46,138 bases of DNA, from assembly GCA_903886975.1 (NCBI GenBank), contig CAISOB010000098.1, forward strand, positions 1 to 46,138, in the 5' to 3' direction. The notes beneath the pieces are model-generated. The model worked only from the letters and a program-made list of their open reading frames with translations, was not told the origin of the DNA and ran no database searches. Shown one piece after another: positions 35,452-43,875 of this stretch (position 1 is its first letter; every line of letters begins with the position of its first letter). Position numbers and translations under genes: made by a program. The DNA comes from an uncultured beta proteobacterium. Lineage in GTDB: Bacteria; Pseudomonadota; Gammaproteobacteria; Burkholderiales; Rhodocyclaceae.

Positions 35452-37977
35452 TCAGACCACTTCGTCGAACTGCAGATACTTGTAGATCTTGCCCTTGTTG
35501 GGTTCGATCTTTTCCATGTGCAGCTGCAGGTATTCGGCGGGCTCGGGCAGGCGGCCCAGGCGGGCGACCACGGCGCCGAGTTCGGCCGAACCGAGATAGA
35601 CGCGGGTCTTGTTGCCCATGCGCTCGTCGAAATTGCGCGTCGAGGTCGAATAGACGTTGCCGCCGTCGGGAACGCGCAGCTGGTTGCCCATGCACAGCGA
35701 GCAGCCGGCCATCTCGACGCGCGCGCCGAAGCTACCGAAAATCGGGAAATACGCTTCGTTCTTAAGCTGCTGCTGATCCATGCGCGTCGGCGGACAGATC
35801 CAGGTGCGCACCAGCGTATTGAATTTCTGGCCGCGCCAGATTTCGCCGGCTGCCCGGTAGTGGCCGATGTTGGTCATGCATGATCCCAAGAAGACGTCGT
35901 CGATGGTTTCGCCGGCAACTTCGGACAGCAATTTCACGTCGTCAGGGTCGTTCGGGCAGGCGAGGATCGGCTCGGTGATTTCGGAGAGATCGATTTCGAT
36001 GACCGCGGCATATCGCGCATCCTTGTCGGCTTCGAGCAGCACCGGATTGGCCAGCCAGGCATTGACCGCCTCGATGCGCTTGGCCAGGCTCTCGGCGTTC
36101 TGGTAGCCGTCGGCGATCATAGCTCGCATCAGGGCGGCGTTCGAGCGCAAGTAGGCGGCGATGGTTTCTTGCGAAAGCTGGATGCACCCGGCTGCGGCCG
36201 AGCGCTCGGCGGAGGCGTCGGTCAGTTCGAAAGCCTGTTCGACGGAGAGATTCGGCAAGCCTTCCATTTCGAGAATGCGGCCATTGAAAACGTTGACTTT
36301 GTTCTTCTTGGCGACGGTCAGCAAGCCTTGCTTGATCGCCCAATAGGGAATCGCATTGACCGCGTCGCGCAGCGTGATGCCGGGATTGAAATCGCCTTTG
36401 AAACGGACGAGCACCGATTCGGGCATGTCGAGCGGCATGAAACCCATCGCGCCGGCAAAAGCGACGAGGCCGGAACCGGCCGGGAAGGAGATGCCGATCG
36501 GAAAACGCGTGTGCGAGTCGCCACCGGTACCGACGGTGTCGGGCAGCAGCAGGCGGTTGAGCCAGGAGTGGACGACGCCGTCGCCGGGACGCAGGGCCAC
36601 GCCGTCGCGCTCGGAAATGAAGCCCGGCAGCGTTTTCTGCGTCTTGATGTCGGCGGCTTTCGGATAGGCCGCCGTGTGGCAGAACGACTGCATGAACAGC
36701 GGCGCCTGGAATTTGAGGCAGGCGAGTTCCTTGAGTTCGTCGGCGGTCATCGGCCCGGTGGTGTCCTGCGAAGCGACAGTCGTCATCGTCGGCTCGCAGG
36801 CACTGCCCGGAGCAATGCCGGCAACGCCGCAAGCCTTCCCGACCATCTTCTGCGCCAGGGTGAAGCGCTGATTGGCTGCCGCCTTGACCGTTTCGACCTT
36901 GGTAAACACGGTCGATGGCGGCAAGCCGAGGAACTTGCGCGCCTTCTCGGTGACGGCGCGACCGATGATCAGCGGAATCCGCCCGCCGGCGCGGAATTCA
37001 TCGGCGAGCGTCGGCGGCGCGAGCGTGAAGGTCGAGAGAACTTTGTTGGAGGCGTCGAGTATCTTTCCATTGGCGGTATCAACGGTGATCAGATCGCCGG
37101 TCTTCAGCGCCGAGACGTCGGCCTTGATCGGCAGCGCGCCCGAATCTTCGGCGGTGTTGAAGAAGATCGGTGCGATCGCGCCGCCGATAATGACGCCGGC
37201 GGATTTCTTGTTCGGCACGAAAGGAATTTCTTCGCCGATCGCCCAGAGCAGGCTGTTGATCGCCGACTTGCGCGACGAGCCAGTGCCGACGACGTCGCCG
37301 ACGAAAGCGACCTGATAGCCTTCCTTGCGGTACTGCGCAATGGTGGCCAAACCATCGGGGAAACGGCTCTTGCCCATGGCCAGCGCGTGCATCGGGATAT
37401 CGGGGCGGCTCCATGCGTCGGCGGCCGGCGAGAAATCGTCGGTGTTGATCTCGCCATCGACCTTATAGACCTTGAGCTGGTAGCTTGCGGCCAGGCCTTT
37501 GCGGGTGGTAAACCACTTGGCGTCCGCCCACGCCTGCATGACTTTGGCCGCGGCGGCGCATTTTGCCTTGGCCAATTGCGCCACTTCATCGAAAGCGTCA
37601 TAGACCAGCGTGATGCCGGAGAGCGCTTGCGCTGCTTCTACGGCAAGCTTTTCGTCCTGCAGTGCGGCGACGAGCGGCGCGACATTGTAGCCGCCGATCA
37701 TGGTCGCCAGCAGCTTGATCGCTGCCGCGGGGGTGATCAGCGGGCAGGCGACGCGGGCAAAAACCACATCCGCGAGAAAGCCGGCCTTGACCTTGGCGGC
37801 CGGATCGACGCCCGGCGAAACCCGGTCGGTCAGCAGGCTGAGCAGCAAGGCTTCTTGCCCTTTGGGCGGGGCCAGCAACAGTTGACAAACTTGTGCGGTC
37901 TGTTCGGGCGTCAGGGGCAGCGCCGGAATTCCTGATTTCTCACGCTCGCCTTGATGCTGCAGATAAGCGGCTAACAT
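35452..37977 (-). CDS. acnB: Aconitate hydratase B
   Basis: Interconverts citrate and isocitrate through a [4Fe-4S] cluster. The 841-residue protein has the AcnB layout: an N-terminal HEAT-like domain (about 1-160), the swivel domain ([13 protein letters not shown], about 240), and the catalytic domains with [50 protein letters not shown] (Cys about 698) and [11 protein letters not shown] (about 758). The ATG at 37977 follows AAGGAGA by about 9 nt. The frame extends to 38127, but that part is not homologous. It is the likely first gene of acnB-icd. Confidence 0.97.
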   Translation of the reverse strand: MLAAYLQHQGEREKSGIPALPLTPEQTAQVCQLLLAPPKGQEALLLSLLTDRVSPGVDPAAKVKAGFLADVVFARVACPLITPAAAIKLLATMIGGYNVAPLVAALQDEKLAVEAAQALSGITLVYDAFDEVAQLAKAKCAAAAKVMQAWADAKWFTTRKGLAASYQLKVYKVDGEINTDDFSPAADAWSRPDIPMHALAMGKSRFPDGLATIAQYRKEGYQVAFVGDVVGTGSSRKSAINSLLWAIGEEIPFVPNKKSAGVIIGGAIAPIFFNTAEDSGALPIKADVSALKTGDLITVDTANGKILDASNKVLSTFTLAPPTLADEFRAGGRIPLIIGRAVTEKARKFLGLPPSTVFTKVETVKAAANQRFTLAQKMVGKACGVAGIAPGSACEPTMTTVASQDTTGPMTADELKELACLKFQAPLFMQSFCHTAAYPKAADIKTQKTLPGFISERDGVALRPGDGVVHSWLNRLLLPDTVGTGGDSHTRFPIGISFPAGSGLVAFAGAMGFMPLDMPESVLVRFKGDFNPGITLRDAVNAIPYWAIKQGLLTVAKKNKVNVFNGRILEMEGLPNLSVEQAFELTDASAERSAAAGCIQLSQETIAAYLRSNAALMRAMIADGYQNAESLAKRIEAVNAWLANPVLLEADKDARYAAVIEIDLSEITEPILACPNDPDDVKLLSEVAGETIDDVFLGSCMTNIGHYRAAGEIWRGQKFNTLVRTWICPPTRMDQQQLKNEAYFPIFGSFGARVEMAGCSLCMGNQLRVPDGGNVYSTSTRNFDERMGNKTRVYLGSAELGAVVARLGRLPEPAEYLQLHMEKIEPNKGKIYKYLQFDEVV

Positions 37978-38374
37978 TGCTTGGGTCTCCTTGAGAAGCG
38001 GCTGTTTGGACGCCGCCAATGTCTTCATCTTAATAAACGCGACGCATGTCCGGTCGATGTTCGCACAACATGTTCGCAAGGTTTCTTCCAACTCGGGGCC
38101 TCGCCGCGGCAACGGTAGGCGCCCCAAAATGCAGGCGCCATTTTTACGGGGTTCGCACTTGAGAACAAGCGATGTATTCTCAAAAGATCGTGCGTCTTGG
38201 GAATGAACTTGCGGCGAAAAAAAAGCCCCGGGCTTAGCGCCGCGGGCCTTGATGCTGCTCGATGAGAATGTTTCGCAAATGCTGCGCCATCGGCGCCACG
38301 GTGGAGGAAGTCATGCGCCGCCGGCATATTCGCTGGTCAGGCTCAAACCCCTTCCCCGTGTCCTTTTCCAAATT
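37978..38374. promoter_or_regulatory. acnB upstream region with direct and inverted repeats
   Basis: This gene-free spacer between oadA and acnB holds three structures. ATGTTCGCA occurs at 38057-38065 and again at 38070-38078, a 13-bp period, with a related GTTCGCA at 38151-38157. TTGAGAA (38159-38165) and TTCTCAA (38177-38183) form a perfect 7-bp inverted repeat with an 11-nt spacer, like a dimer operator. GGCGCC is repeated around a 10-nt loop (38119-38140). The regulators are unknown; the oadA terminator occupies the far end. Confidence 0.4.
38217..38250 (-). terminator. Probable terminator of the mmdA-oadA unit
   Basis: Reading the minus strand, AAGGCCC pairs with GGGGCTT (one mismatch), with an inner GGC/GCC, followed by eight T residues. 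It lies about 125 bp past the oadA stop codon. The stem is imperfect, so efficiency is uncertain. Confidence 0.55.
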
Positions 38375-40357
38375 TCAGATGATGCAGAGCGTCGCGCCCT
38401 TGGCCACCGTGTCTCCGCTCTTGAACTGGATCGTCTTGATTACGCCGTCACAGGGCGCAACCAGAGTGTTCTCCATCTTCATCGCTTCGAGAACGACGAC
38501 CGCATCGCCCTTGCTGACCGCATCGCCGGGGTTCTTCTGGTAACGGATGATCATGCCCGGCATCGGCGCAAGCATCGGCGTTCCCTGGGCCACTGCGGCG
38601 GCAGGCGCTGGCGCCGCTGCAACGGCTTTGGGCGCCGGAGCGGCGGCCCTGGGTGCCGGAGCAACAGGCGCGGGGCTTGCCGCAACCGCTGCGCGCGGCG
38701 TCGCCACGATCGGGACATCGCCGGTCGGATCGACTTCAACGCTGAAGTATTCATCGTCGAGGAAGACGTTGAAGCTGCGTGCTCTTTCCGATTTCGCCGG
38801 AAGATCGGTTTTCTTCTCGGTCTTTTCGACGAGTTCACCGGCTTTCGCCTTCTTGATCAGCGCATCCTGCTTCTTGACCGACTCGAGGGTGATCGGCTTG
38901 ACGCTCGCTGGAACTTCGGCGCGGCCGTATTTCCATTCGAGGAATTTCTTACCGGTCACCGGGAACTGGGCATAGATCAAAAGATCGTCCATGTCGACTG
39001 CGAGATCGCCGATTTCGGCCTTGGCCTTGGCCAGTTCCGGTTCGAGCACTTCAGCCGGCCGGCAGGTGATCGGCTCCTCGCCACGCGCGTAACCTTTCAA
39101 CGCCCGCTTCTGCAGTTCGGCATCGATCGGCACAGCCGTTTTTCCATAGAGGCCGTAACACAGGTCCTTGACCTGGCCGGTGATCATCTTGTAGCGCTCT
39201 CCGGGCGTGTCGTTGAGCACGTTGTTGACGGTCTGCACGCCGACGATCTGGCTGGTCGGGGTGACCAGCGGGATCTGGCCGAGGTCCTTGCGCACGCGCG
39301 GCAGTTCCTTGTATACCTCGTCGATCTTGTCGAGCGCATCCATTTCGCGCAGCTGGCTGACCAGGTTCGAGAGCATGCCGCCCGGCGTCTGGTGCAGCAG
39401 CACGTTGATGTCGATGATCGAGACCTTGGAATCGTCGAGCAGGTGCTTGTATTTCGGCAGCACCTGTTTCTCGAGGACTTCGTTGATCGCCGCGAGCTTG
39501 CGGATGTCGAAGCCGGTGTCGCGGTTGGTGCCGAGCAGGGTCATCACCAGCGGCTCGATGGCCGGATGTGACGTGCGGTAGGCGTAAGGCGTCATGCAGG
39601 TATCGACAATATCGACGCCGGCTTCGATCGCCTTGAGATGGCTCATCGACGCCATGCCGGAAGTGAAATGGCTGTGCAGATGGATCGGCGCCTTGACCGC
39701 GGCTTTGAGCGCCTTGACCAACTCATAGGCATCGTATGGGGCGATCAGGCCGGCCATGTCTTTTATACAAATGGAATCGGCGCCCATGGCCTCGAGTTCC
39801 TTCGCCTTGCCGATGTAGTACTCGAGCGAATAGACGTCGCCGCCAAGACGCGGCTCGGTCAGGGTGTAGCACATGCAGCCCTGGAAATGCTTGCCGCTCT
39901 TCTTGATCTGCTTGACGACGGTTTCGAAATTGCGGTAGTCGTTGAGTGCGTCGAAGGTGCGGAAGATGTCCATGCCGTTTTCCGCGGCGCGGTCGACGAA
40001 GGCCGTCGCCACGTCGTCGGCGTAGTTGCGGTAGCCGACCAGGTTCTGCGCGCGCAGCAGCATGCTGAAGGGTGTCTTCTTGATATAGCGCTTGAGCGTG
40101 CGCAGCCGCTCCCACGGATCCTCGTTGAGGAAGCGGTGCATGGTGTCGAAGGTCGCGCCGCCCCAGGTTTCGACGGCCCAGAAGCCGATATCGTCGATCA
40201 TCTCGGCGACCGGAATCATGTCTTCCGTGCGCCCGCGCGTGGCGAACAGGGACTGGTGGCCGTCGCGCAAGCTAAGATCCATGATTTTCACCGGATTCTT
40301 TGCCGCCGGACGGTCGTTGGCGTAATTCATTGCGGTCATCACTACATCGTTATTCAT
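38375..40357 (-). CDS. oadA: Biotin-carrying oxaloacetate decarboxylase alpha / transcarboxylase 5S-like protein
   Basis: The 660-residue protein has a carboxyltransferase TIM-barrel (about 15-480; IMDLSLRDGHQSLFATR, MLLRAQNLVGYRNY, LHSHFTSGMASMSHLKAIEAG), a PYC/OADA domain and, after an Ala/Pro-rich linker (about 540-580), a biotinyl domain with the modified lysine in LEAMKMENTL (about 625). It exchanges a carboxyl between oxaloacetate/pyruvate and biotin. No biotin carboxylase and no OadB sodium-pump subunit are present. With the adjacent 12S-like MmdA it fits a methylmalonyl-CoA:pyruvate transcarboxylase with the 5S and 1.3S parts fused. A soluble decarboxylase alpha subunit is the alternative. 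GGAG precedes the ATG at 40357. Confidence 0.9.
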   Translation of the reverse strand: MNNDVVMTAMNYANDRPAAKNPVKIMDLSLRDGHQSLFATRGRTEDMIPVAEMIDDIGFWAVETWGGATFDTMHRFLNEDPWERLRTLKRYIKKTPFSMLLRAQNLVGYRNYADDVATAFVDRAAENGMDIFRTFDALNDYRNFETVVKQIKKSGKHFQGCMCYTLTEPRLGGDVYSLEYYIGKAKELEAMGADSICIKDMAGLIAPYDAYELVKALKAAVKAPIHLHSHFTSGMASMSHLKAIEAGVDIVDTCMTPYAYRTSHPAIEPLVMTLLGTNRDTGFDIRKLAAINEVLEKQVLPKYKHLLDDSKVSIIDINVLLHQTPGGMLSNLVSQLREMDALDKIDEVYKELPRVRKDLGQIPLVTPTSQIVGVQTVNNVLNDTPGERYKMITGQVKDLCYGLYGKTAVPIDAELQKRALKGYARGEEPITCRPAEVLEPELAKAKAEIGDLAVDMDDLLIYAQFPVTGKKFLEWKYGRAEVPASVKPITLESVKKQDALIKKAKAGELVEKTEKKTDLPAKSERARSFNVFLDDEYFSVEVDPTGDVPIVATPRAAVAASPAPVAPAPRAAAPAPKAVAAAPAPAAAVAQGTPMLAPMPGMIIRYQKNPGDAVSKGDAVVVLEAMKMENTLVAPCDGVIKTIQFKSGDTVAKGATLCII

Positions 40358-40410
40358 CTGTCTGCTCCACAAAGTTTTTAAGAACGCTTGCTGAAATCTG
40401 TCGCGCGCAT

Positions 40411-40623
40411 CTAGCGCGCATTCGAGAAGGCCCGCAACTGCATCATGCGGCGGTCGCCCATCATGCCGATGCGGCCGGATAGCGCCCACTGGCCGGGCTC
40501 GGCCAATGGCCTGGGACTCGCCAACTGCGCCTCGAGCGCCGCGCTGGCCGCCTCTTCTTCCTGCTGCATATAGAGCCGGGTCGCGGCCAGTACCGCCGCT
40601 ATCTTTTTGTCTGGATTCCCCAT
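40411..40623 (-). CDS. Small protein between mmdA and oadA (OadG/MmdE-like end)
   Basis: The 70-residue frame sits 31 bp after mmdA and 53 bp before oadA on the same strand. It is charged and probably helical at the start (KKIAAVLAATRLYMQQEEEA) and ends with QWALSGRIGMMGDRRMMQLR. A W-x-L-x-G-R segment followed by basic residues recalls the C-terminal assembly part of OadG or the epsilon subunit of methylmalonyl-CoA decarboxylase, but there is no membrane helix. A role in assembling the carboxyltransferase with the biotin protein is inferred. The homology is weak and from recall. Confidence 0.55.
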   Translation of the reverse strand: MGNPDKKIAAVLAATRLYMQQEEEAASAALEAQLASPRPLAEPGQWALSGRIGMMGDRRMMQLRAFSNAR

Positions 40624-40654
40624 CGTTACGCCCTTTAATGACTGAATTGTTGAA

Positions 40655-42205
40655 TCACAGGGGAATATTCCCGTGCTTCTTCATCGGATTGGTGTCGCGC
40701 TTGTTCTGCAAGATGCCGAGCGCCCTGACGATGCGCGCGCGCGTCGTTGCCGGAACAATCACATCGTCGATGTAGCCGCGCTGCGCGGCGACGTAGGGAT
40801 TGGCGACCGTTTCGTGGTATTCCTCTTCCTTTTTCGCGAGAAAGGCCGCGGGATCGTCCGACTCTTTGGCCTGCCGGCCGTAAAGTACTTCGGCCGCGCC
40901 GCGCGCGCCCATCACGGCGATTTCGCCGCTCGGCCATGCGTAATTGATGTCGCCGCGCAGGTGCTTGGATGACATGACGCAATAGGCGCCGCCGTAGGCC
41001 TTGCGCGTAATCACCGTGACCTTAGGCACGGTCGCTTCGGCGTAGGCGTAAAGCATCTTCGCGCCGTTGCGGATCACGCCGCCGTATTCCTGCGCCGTTC
41101 CCGGCAGGAAGCCGGGCACATCGACGAAGGTTACCAGCGGGATGTTGAAGCAGTCGCAGAAACGCACGAAGCGCGCGCCCTTGATCGACGAGTCGATGTC
41201 GAGCACGCCGGACAGGTGGGCCGGCTGGTTGGCGACGATGCCGACGGACACGCCGTTGAAGCGGGCAAAGCCGACGAGCAGGTTAGGCGCGAACTGTTCC
41301 TTGATCTCGAAGAAATCGCCGTCATCGACCACTTCGGCGATGACCTTCTTCATGTCGTAGGCGGCATTCGGATTTTCCGGAATGATGCTGCGCAGGATTT
41401 CCGACGAGCGGTTGATCGGGTCCGAACACGGCAGGATCGGCGCGCTCTCATAATTGTTCTGCGGCACGAAGGACAGGAGCCGCTTGATGTAATGAATGGC
41501 GTCGGGCGTCGAGTCCGCCGCGTAATCCGAAATGCCGCTCGTCGAGGAGTGCATGTCGGCGCCGCCGAGTTCCTCGACGGTCACCACTTCATGGGTCACC
41601 GATTTGACGACCTTGGGGCCGGTCAGGAACATGTAGGAGTTGAGCCGCTCCATGATCACGAAGTCGGTGAGCGCCGGCGAGTACACGGCGCCACCGGCGC
41701 AGGGTCCGAGAATCGCTGAAATCTGCGGCACGACACCCGAGGCCATGACGTTGCGCAAAAAGATTTCCGAATAGCCGGCCAGGCTCTCGATGCCTTCCTG
41801 GATACGTGCGCCGCCCGAATCGTTGAGGCCGATCACCGGGGCGCCGTTCTTCATCGCGAGATCCATGATCTTGCAAATTTTTTCGGCCAGCGTTTCGGAC
41901 AGCGAACCGCCGAATACCGTGAAGTCCTGCGCATAAACATAAACGATCCGGCCGCCTATCGTCCCGTGGCCGGTTACCACACCGTCACCCTGGATGACCA
42001 CATCTTCCATGCCGAAATCGCGGCAGCGGTGGATCTTGAACATGTCGAATTCTTCGAACGAATCCGGGTCGAGCAACAGGTCGATGCGCTCGCGTGCCGT
42101 CAAGCGTCCTTGCGCGTGTTGCTTGTCTATTCTGTCCTGTCCTCCGCCCAGAGAGGCTACGGCCTGGCGTTCCAAGAGTCGGTCGAGTTGAGCATTCGTA
42201 TCCAT
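40655..42205 (-). CDS. mmdA: Acyl-CoA carboxyltransferase, methylmalonyl-CoA (transcarboxylase 12S/MmdA) type
   Basis: Transfers a carboxyl between methylmalonyl-CoA (or propionyl-CoA) and biotin. The 516-residue crotonase-fold protein resembles the Propionibacterium 12S subunit throughout: [20 protein letters not shown], the oxyanion segments [17 protein letters not shown] and [43 protein letters not shown], and the KKHGNIPL end. The ATG at 42205 follows AGGTGA by 6 nt. It leads the mmdA-small-oadA unit; a terminator-like hairpin lies just upstream in its leader. As there is no biotin carboxylase, it is more likely a transcarboxylase or decarboxylase subunit than a propionyl-CoA carboxylase. 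Confidence 0.92.
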   Translation of the reverse strand: MDTNAQLDRLLERQAVASLGGGQDRIDKQHAQGRLTARERIDLLLDPDSFEEFDMFKIHRCRDFGMEDVVIQGDGVVTGHGTIGGRIVYVYAQDFTVFGGSLSETLAEKICKIMDLAMKNGAPVIGLNDSGGARIQEGIESLAGYSEIFLRNVMASGVVPQISAILGPCAGGAVYSPALTDFVIMERLNSYMFLTGPKVVKSVTHEVVTVEELGGADMHSSTSGISDYAADSTPDAIHYIKRLLSFVPQNNYESAPILPCSDPINRSSEILRSIIPENPNAAYDMKKVIAEVVDDGDFFEIKEQFAPNLLVGFARFNGVSVGIVANQPAHLSGVLDIDSSIKGARFVRFCDCFNIPLVTFVDVPGFLPGTAQEYGGVIRNGAKMLYAYAEATVPKVTVITRKAYGGAYCVMSSKHLRGDINYAWPSGEIAVMGARGAAEVLYGRQAKESDDPAAFLAKKEEEYHETVANPYVAAQRGYIDDVIVPATTRARIVRALGILQNKRDTNPMKKHGNIPL

Positions 42206-42210
42206 TTCAA

Positions 42211-42297
42211 TCACCTGATAATAAAAAAATTCTTAGGTATTTGGTCGCGCGCCGCGGCGAGAAACCAGATGCCTAAAAATGCGGGAGCGCGAATCAT
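42211..42297 (-). CDS. Possible leader peptide of mmdA
   Basis: A 28-codon frame starts with ATG at 42297 and stops at 42211, 5 bp before the mmdA start. It encodes a hydrophobic peptide beginning [13 protein letters not shown] and ending in N-F-F-I-I-R. It runs straight through the terminator-like hairpin, so its translation would prevent the hairpin from folding. No strong ribosome binding site is visible, so it may be chance. Confidence 0.25.
   Translation of the reverse strand: MIRAPAFLGIWFLAAARDQIPKNFFIIR
42223..42279 (-). terminator. Terminator-like hairpin in the mmdA leader (attenuator candidate)
   Basis: Reading the minus strand, TTTTTAGGCATCTGGT (42279-42264) pairs with ACCAAATACCTAAGAA (42245-42230) over 14 of 16 positions, counting one G-U pair. 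It encloses a GC-rich loop and is followed at once by seven T residues. This is an intrinsic-terminator shape ending 18 nt before the mmdA start codon. No minus-strand gene ends nearby, since lysR upstream is divergent. Conditional termination of the mmdA transcript is the natural reading. Confidence 0.5.
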
Positions 42298-42594
42298 AGC
42301 GCGTCTTGAGCCCCGATTGCGATTTCTCGATCCTGCCGTTGAAGCCTTCCGTTCTGTATTCTTTTTCAACTTATTTAGCCAGCATAAGAGCCAAGCGCCG
42401 GGTCGGTCGACGGACGTCTCCGTTGCTGGGTTCAACACCGCATTCGAGGCTTCAGACACCAAGTTGGTGCGCGGCGGTAAATATCGATTGTTCTCGCTTT
42501 GGCGGGATCCCCGCACCTCGCGATTGTTGCCTTGTTTTGCTGAAGCGGCAAACGCTGTATAGTCACCACATTGTGCAATTACGGAATAACATCG
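42298..42594. other. Divergent mmdA / lysR spacer
   Basis: No gene is visible. The stretch should hold the promoters of mmdA (minus) and the LysR gene (plus) and the LysR binding site. CGATTGTT occurs twice near 42485 and 42521, and an AT-rich patch lies at 42355-42380. No classical -10/-35 pair was clear. Confidence 0.4.
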
Positions 42595-43497
42595 ATGCGC
42601 AGGAAAATACCCGGCACTGAACTTCTGATCGCCTTCGAGACAGCCGCGCGGCATCAGAGCTTCACACGCGCGGCGGAAGAACTGTCTTTGACGCAAAGCG
42701 CCGTTTGCCGCCAGATCGCAGCCCTGGAGAGTTCCCTCGAGGTGCAACTCTTCAACCGCATCAAGAAGCGGGTTACGCTCTCGGAAGCCGGGCAGATCTA
42801 CGCCCGGCAAGTCAGGGAAAACCTGAAGCGGATCGAACACGATACGTTGTCGCTGATGGCCCATCGCGGCGCCGGGGGCGTTCTGGAACTCGCGGTCATT
42901 CCGACCTTTGCCACGCGCTGGCTGATTCCGCGCCTCGGCGATTTTCATACCGCGCACCCCGGAATCACGCTGGATCTGACCACCCGCGCGGAACCGTTCA
43001 TGTTCAACGATACCGCTTTCGATGCGGCGATTCACTACGGGGATCCGGTGTGGCCGGGGGCCATCGCCGACTACCTTTTCGGCGAGGACATGGTGCCGGT
43101 GTGCAGCCCGGCATTGCTCAAGAACGGGGCGCCGATCGCGCCCGAAGAACTCGAACATCTGCCGCTGCTGCATCAGTCGGCGCGTCCGGACGCCTGGCGC
43201 GAGTGGTTCGCCGCGGCGGGACTGCTCAATGTCAACGCCATGGGCGGCGCGCGCTACGAGTTGTTCTCGATGCTCGTCGAGGCGGCGCTGGCCGAACTCG
43301 GCGTGGCGCTGGTGCCGCGCTTCTTCGTGCTCAACGAGATTGCCTCGGGCGAACTGGTGGTTCCCTGCACGACGGTATTGCACAGCCAGCGCAGCTATTA
43401 CCTGGTCTATCCCGAAAACAAGGTCGGCTCGGCGTCGCTGCAGACTTTCTGCCACTGGCTGCGCGAGCAGGCCCACGCTTATCGCGAAGTCGTCTAG
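42595..43497 (+). CDS. LysR-family regulator (GcvA-like)
   Basis: The 300-residue protein has the GcvA-type start (RRKIPGTELLIAFETAARHQSFTRAA, with LTQSAVCRQIAALE as recognition helix) and a substrate-binding domain from about 95 (LELAVIPTFATRWLIPRLGDF, FDAAIHYGDPVWPG, GVALVPRFFV). The ATG at 42595 has GGA about 9 nt upstream; a TTG eight codons earlier is also open. It is divergent from mmdA-oadA across a 389-bp spacer, so control of that transcarboxylase-like unit is the simplest guess. The ligand is unknown. Confidence 0.9.
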   Translation: MRRKIPGTELLIAFETAARHQSFTRAAEELSLTQSAVCRQIAALESSLEVQLFNRIKKRVTLSEAGQIYARQVRENLKRIEHDTLSLMAHRGAGGVLELAVIPTFATRWLIPRLGDFHTAHPGITLDLTTRAEPFMFNDTAFDAAIHYGDPVWPGAIADYLFGEDMVPVCSPALLKNGAPIAPEELEHLPLLHQSARPDAWREWFAAAGLLNVNAMGGARYELFSMLVEAALAELGVALVPRFFVLNEIASGELVVPCTTVLHSQRSYYLVYPENKVGSASLQTFCHWLREQAHAYREVV

Positions 43498-43512
43498 GCG
43501 CTCGGCGAACGG

Positions 43513-43821
43513 CTATCTGGAAAGCTGCCGGCCGAGGATCGTTTCGATCGCGTCGACCTTGGACTTGATGCGGCTCTTGTCACCAGCACGATAGTCGATC
43601 TTGATTTGCGCATTGATCCGCGGGAAATCGGCCGCAAGTGTTTTGAAACAATCGGTCACCACGGCCATGACCTCGGCCCATTCGCCCTCGAGGATCGTAC
43701 CCATCGGCGTCAGTTGATAGGACAAGCCGCTCTTGTCGATGACATCGATGATGCGCGCCACATACCGGCTCTTGCTTTCCTCCTGAACCGACGGCGTCAT
43801 GGCAAATTCGAGAAGGACCAT
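43513..43821 (-). CDS. Thiamine-binding protein, MTH1187/YkoF-like family
   Basis: The 102-residue protein belongs to the UPF0045/MTH1187 family: LLEFAMTPSVQEESKSRYVARIIDVIDKSGL, the conserved YQLTPMGTILEGEW, then an alternating strand-helix end (RINAQIKIDYRAG). Members form tetramers and several bind thiamine or related pyrimidines. The ATG at 43821 has GAGGA upstream. It follows dctM by 54 bp on the same strand and may be co-transcribed. It is convergent with the LysR gene (15-bp gap). Confidence 0.86.
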   Translation of the reverse strand: MVLLEFAMTPSVQEESKSRYVARIIDVIDKSGLSYQLTPMGTILEGEWAEVMAVVTDCFKTLAADFPRINAQIKIDYRAGDKSRIKSKVDAIETILGRQLSR

Positions 43822-43875
43822 TCTTCTATCCTCATAAAGACTGATGCGCGGAGCCCGACGTTGGAGAGAACACCC

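Noticed and set aside
36169..37935. 588-codon plus-strand frame within acnB
   Set aside because: Antisense to aconitase B; Arg/Asp-rich with no motif.
38119..38140. GGCGCC hairpin followed by a T-run on the plus strand as a terminator
   Set aside because: No plus-strand gene ends there; listed only as one of the structures in the acnB upstream region.
40655..42205. Propionyl-CoA carboxylase beta subunit
   Set aside because: Sequence alone would allow it, but there is no biotin carboxylase and the partner is an OadA-type biotin protein.
42211..43476. 421-codon minus-strand frame opposite the LysR gene
   Set aside because: It is the antisense shadow of a clear LysR gene and contains no recognisable domain; only its last 28 codons, before mmdA, were kept as a possible leader peptide.
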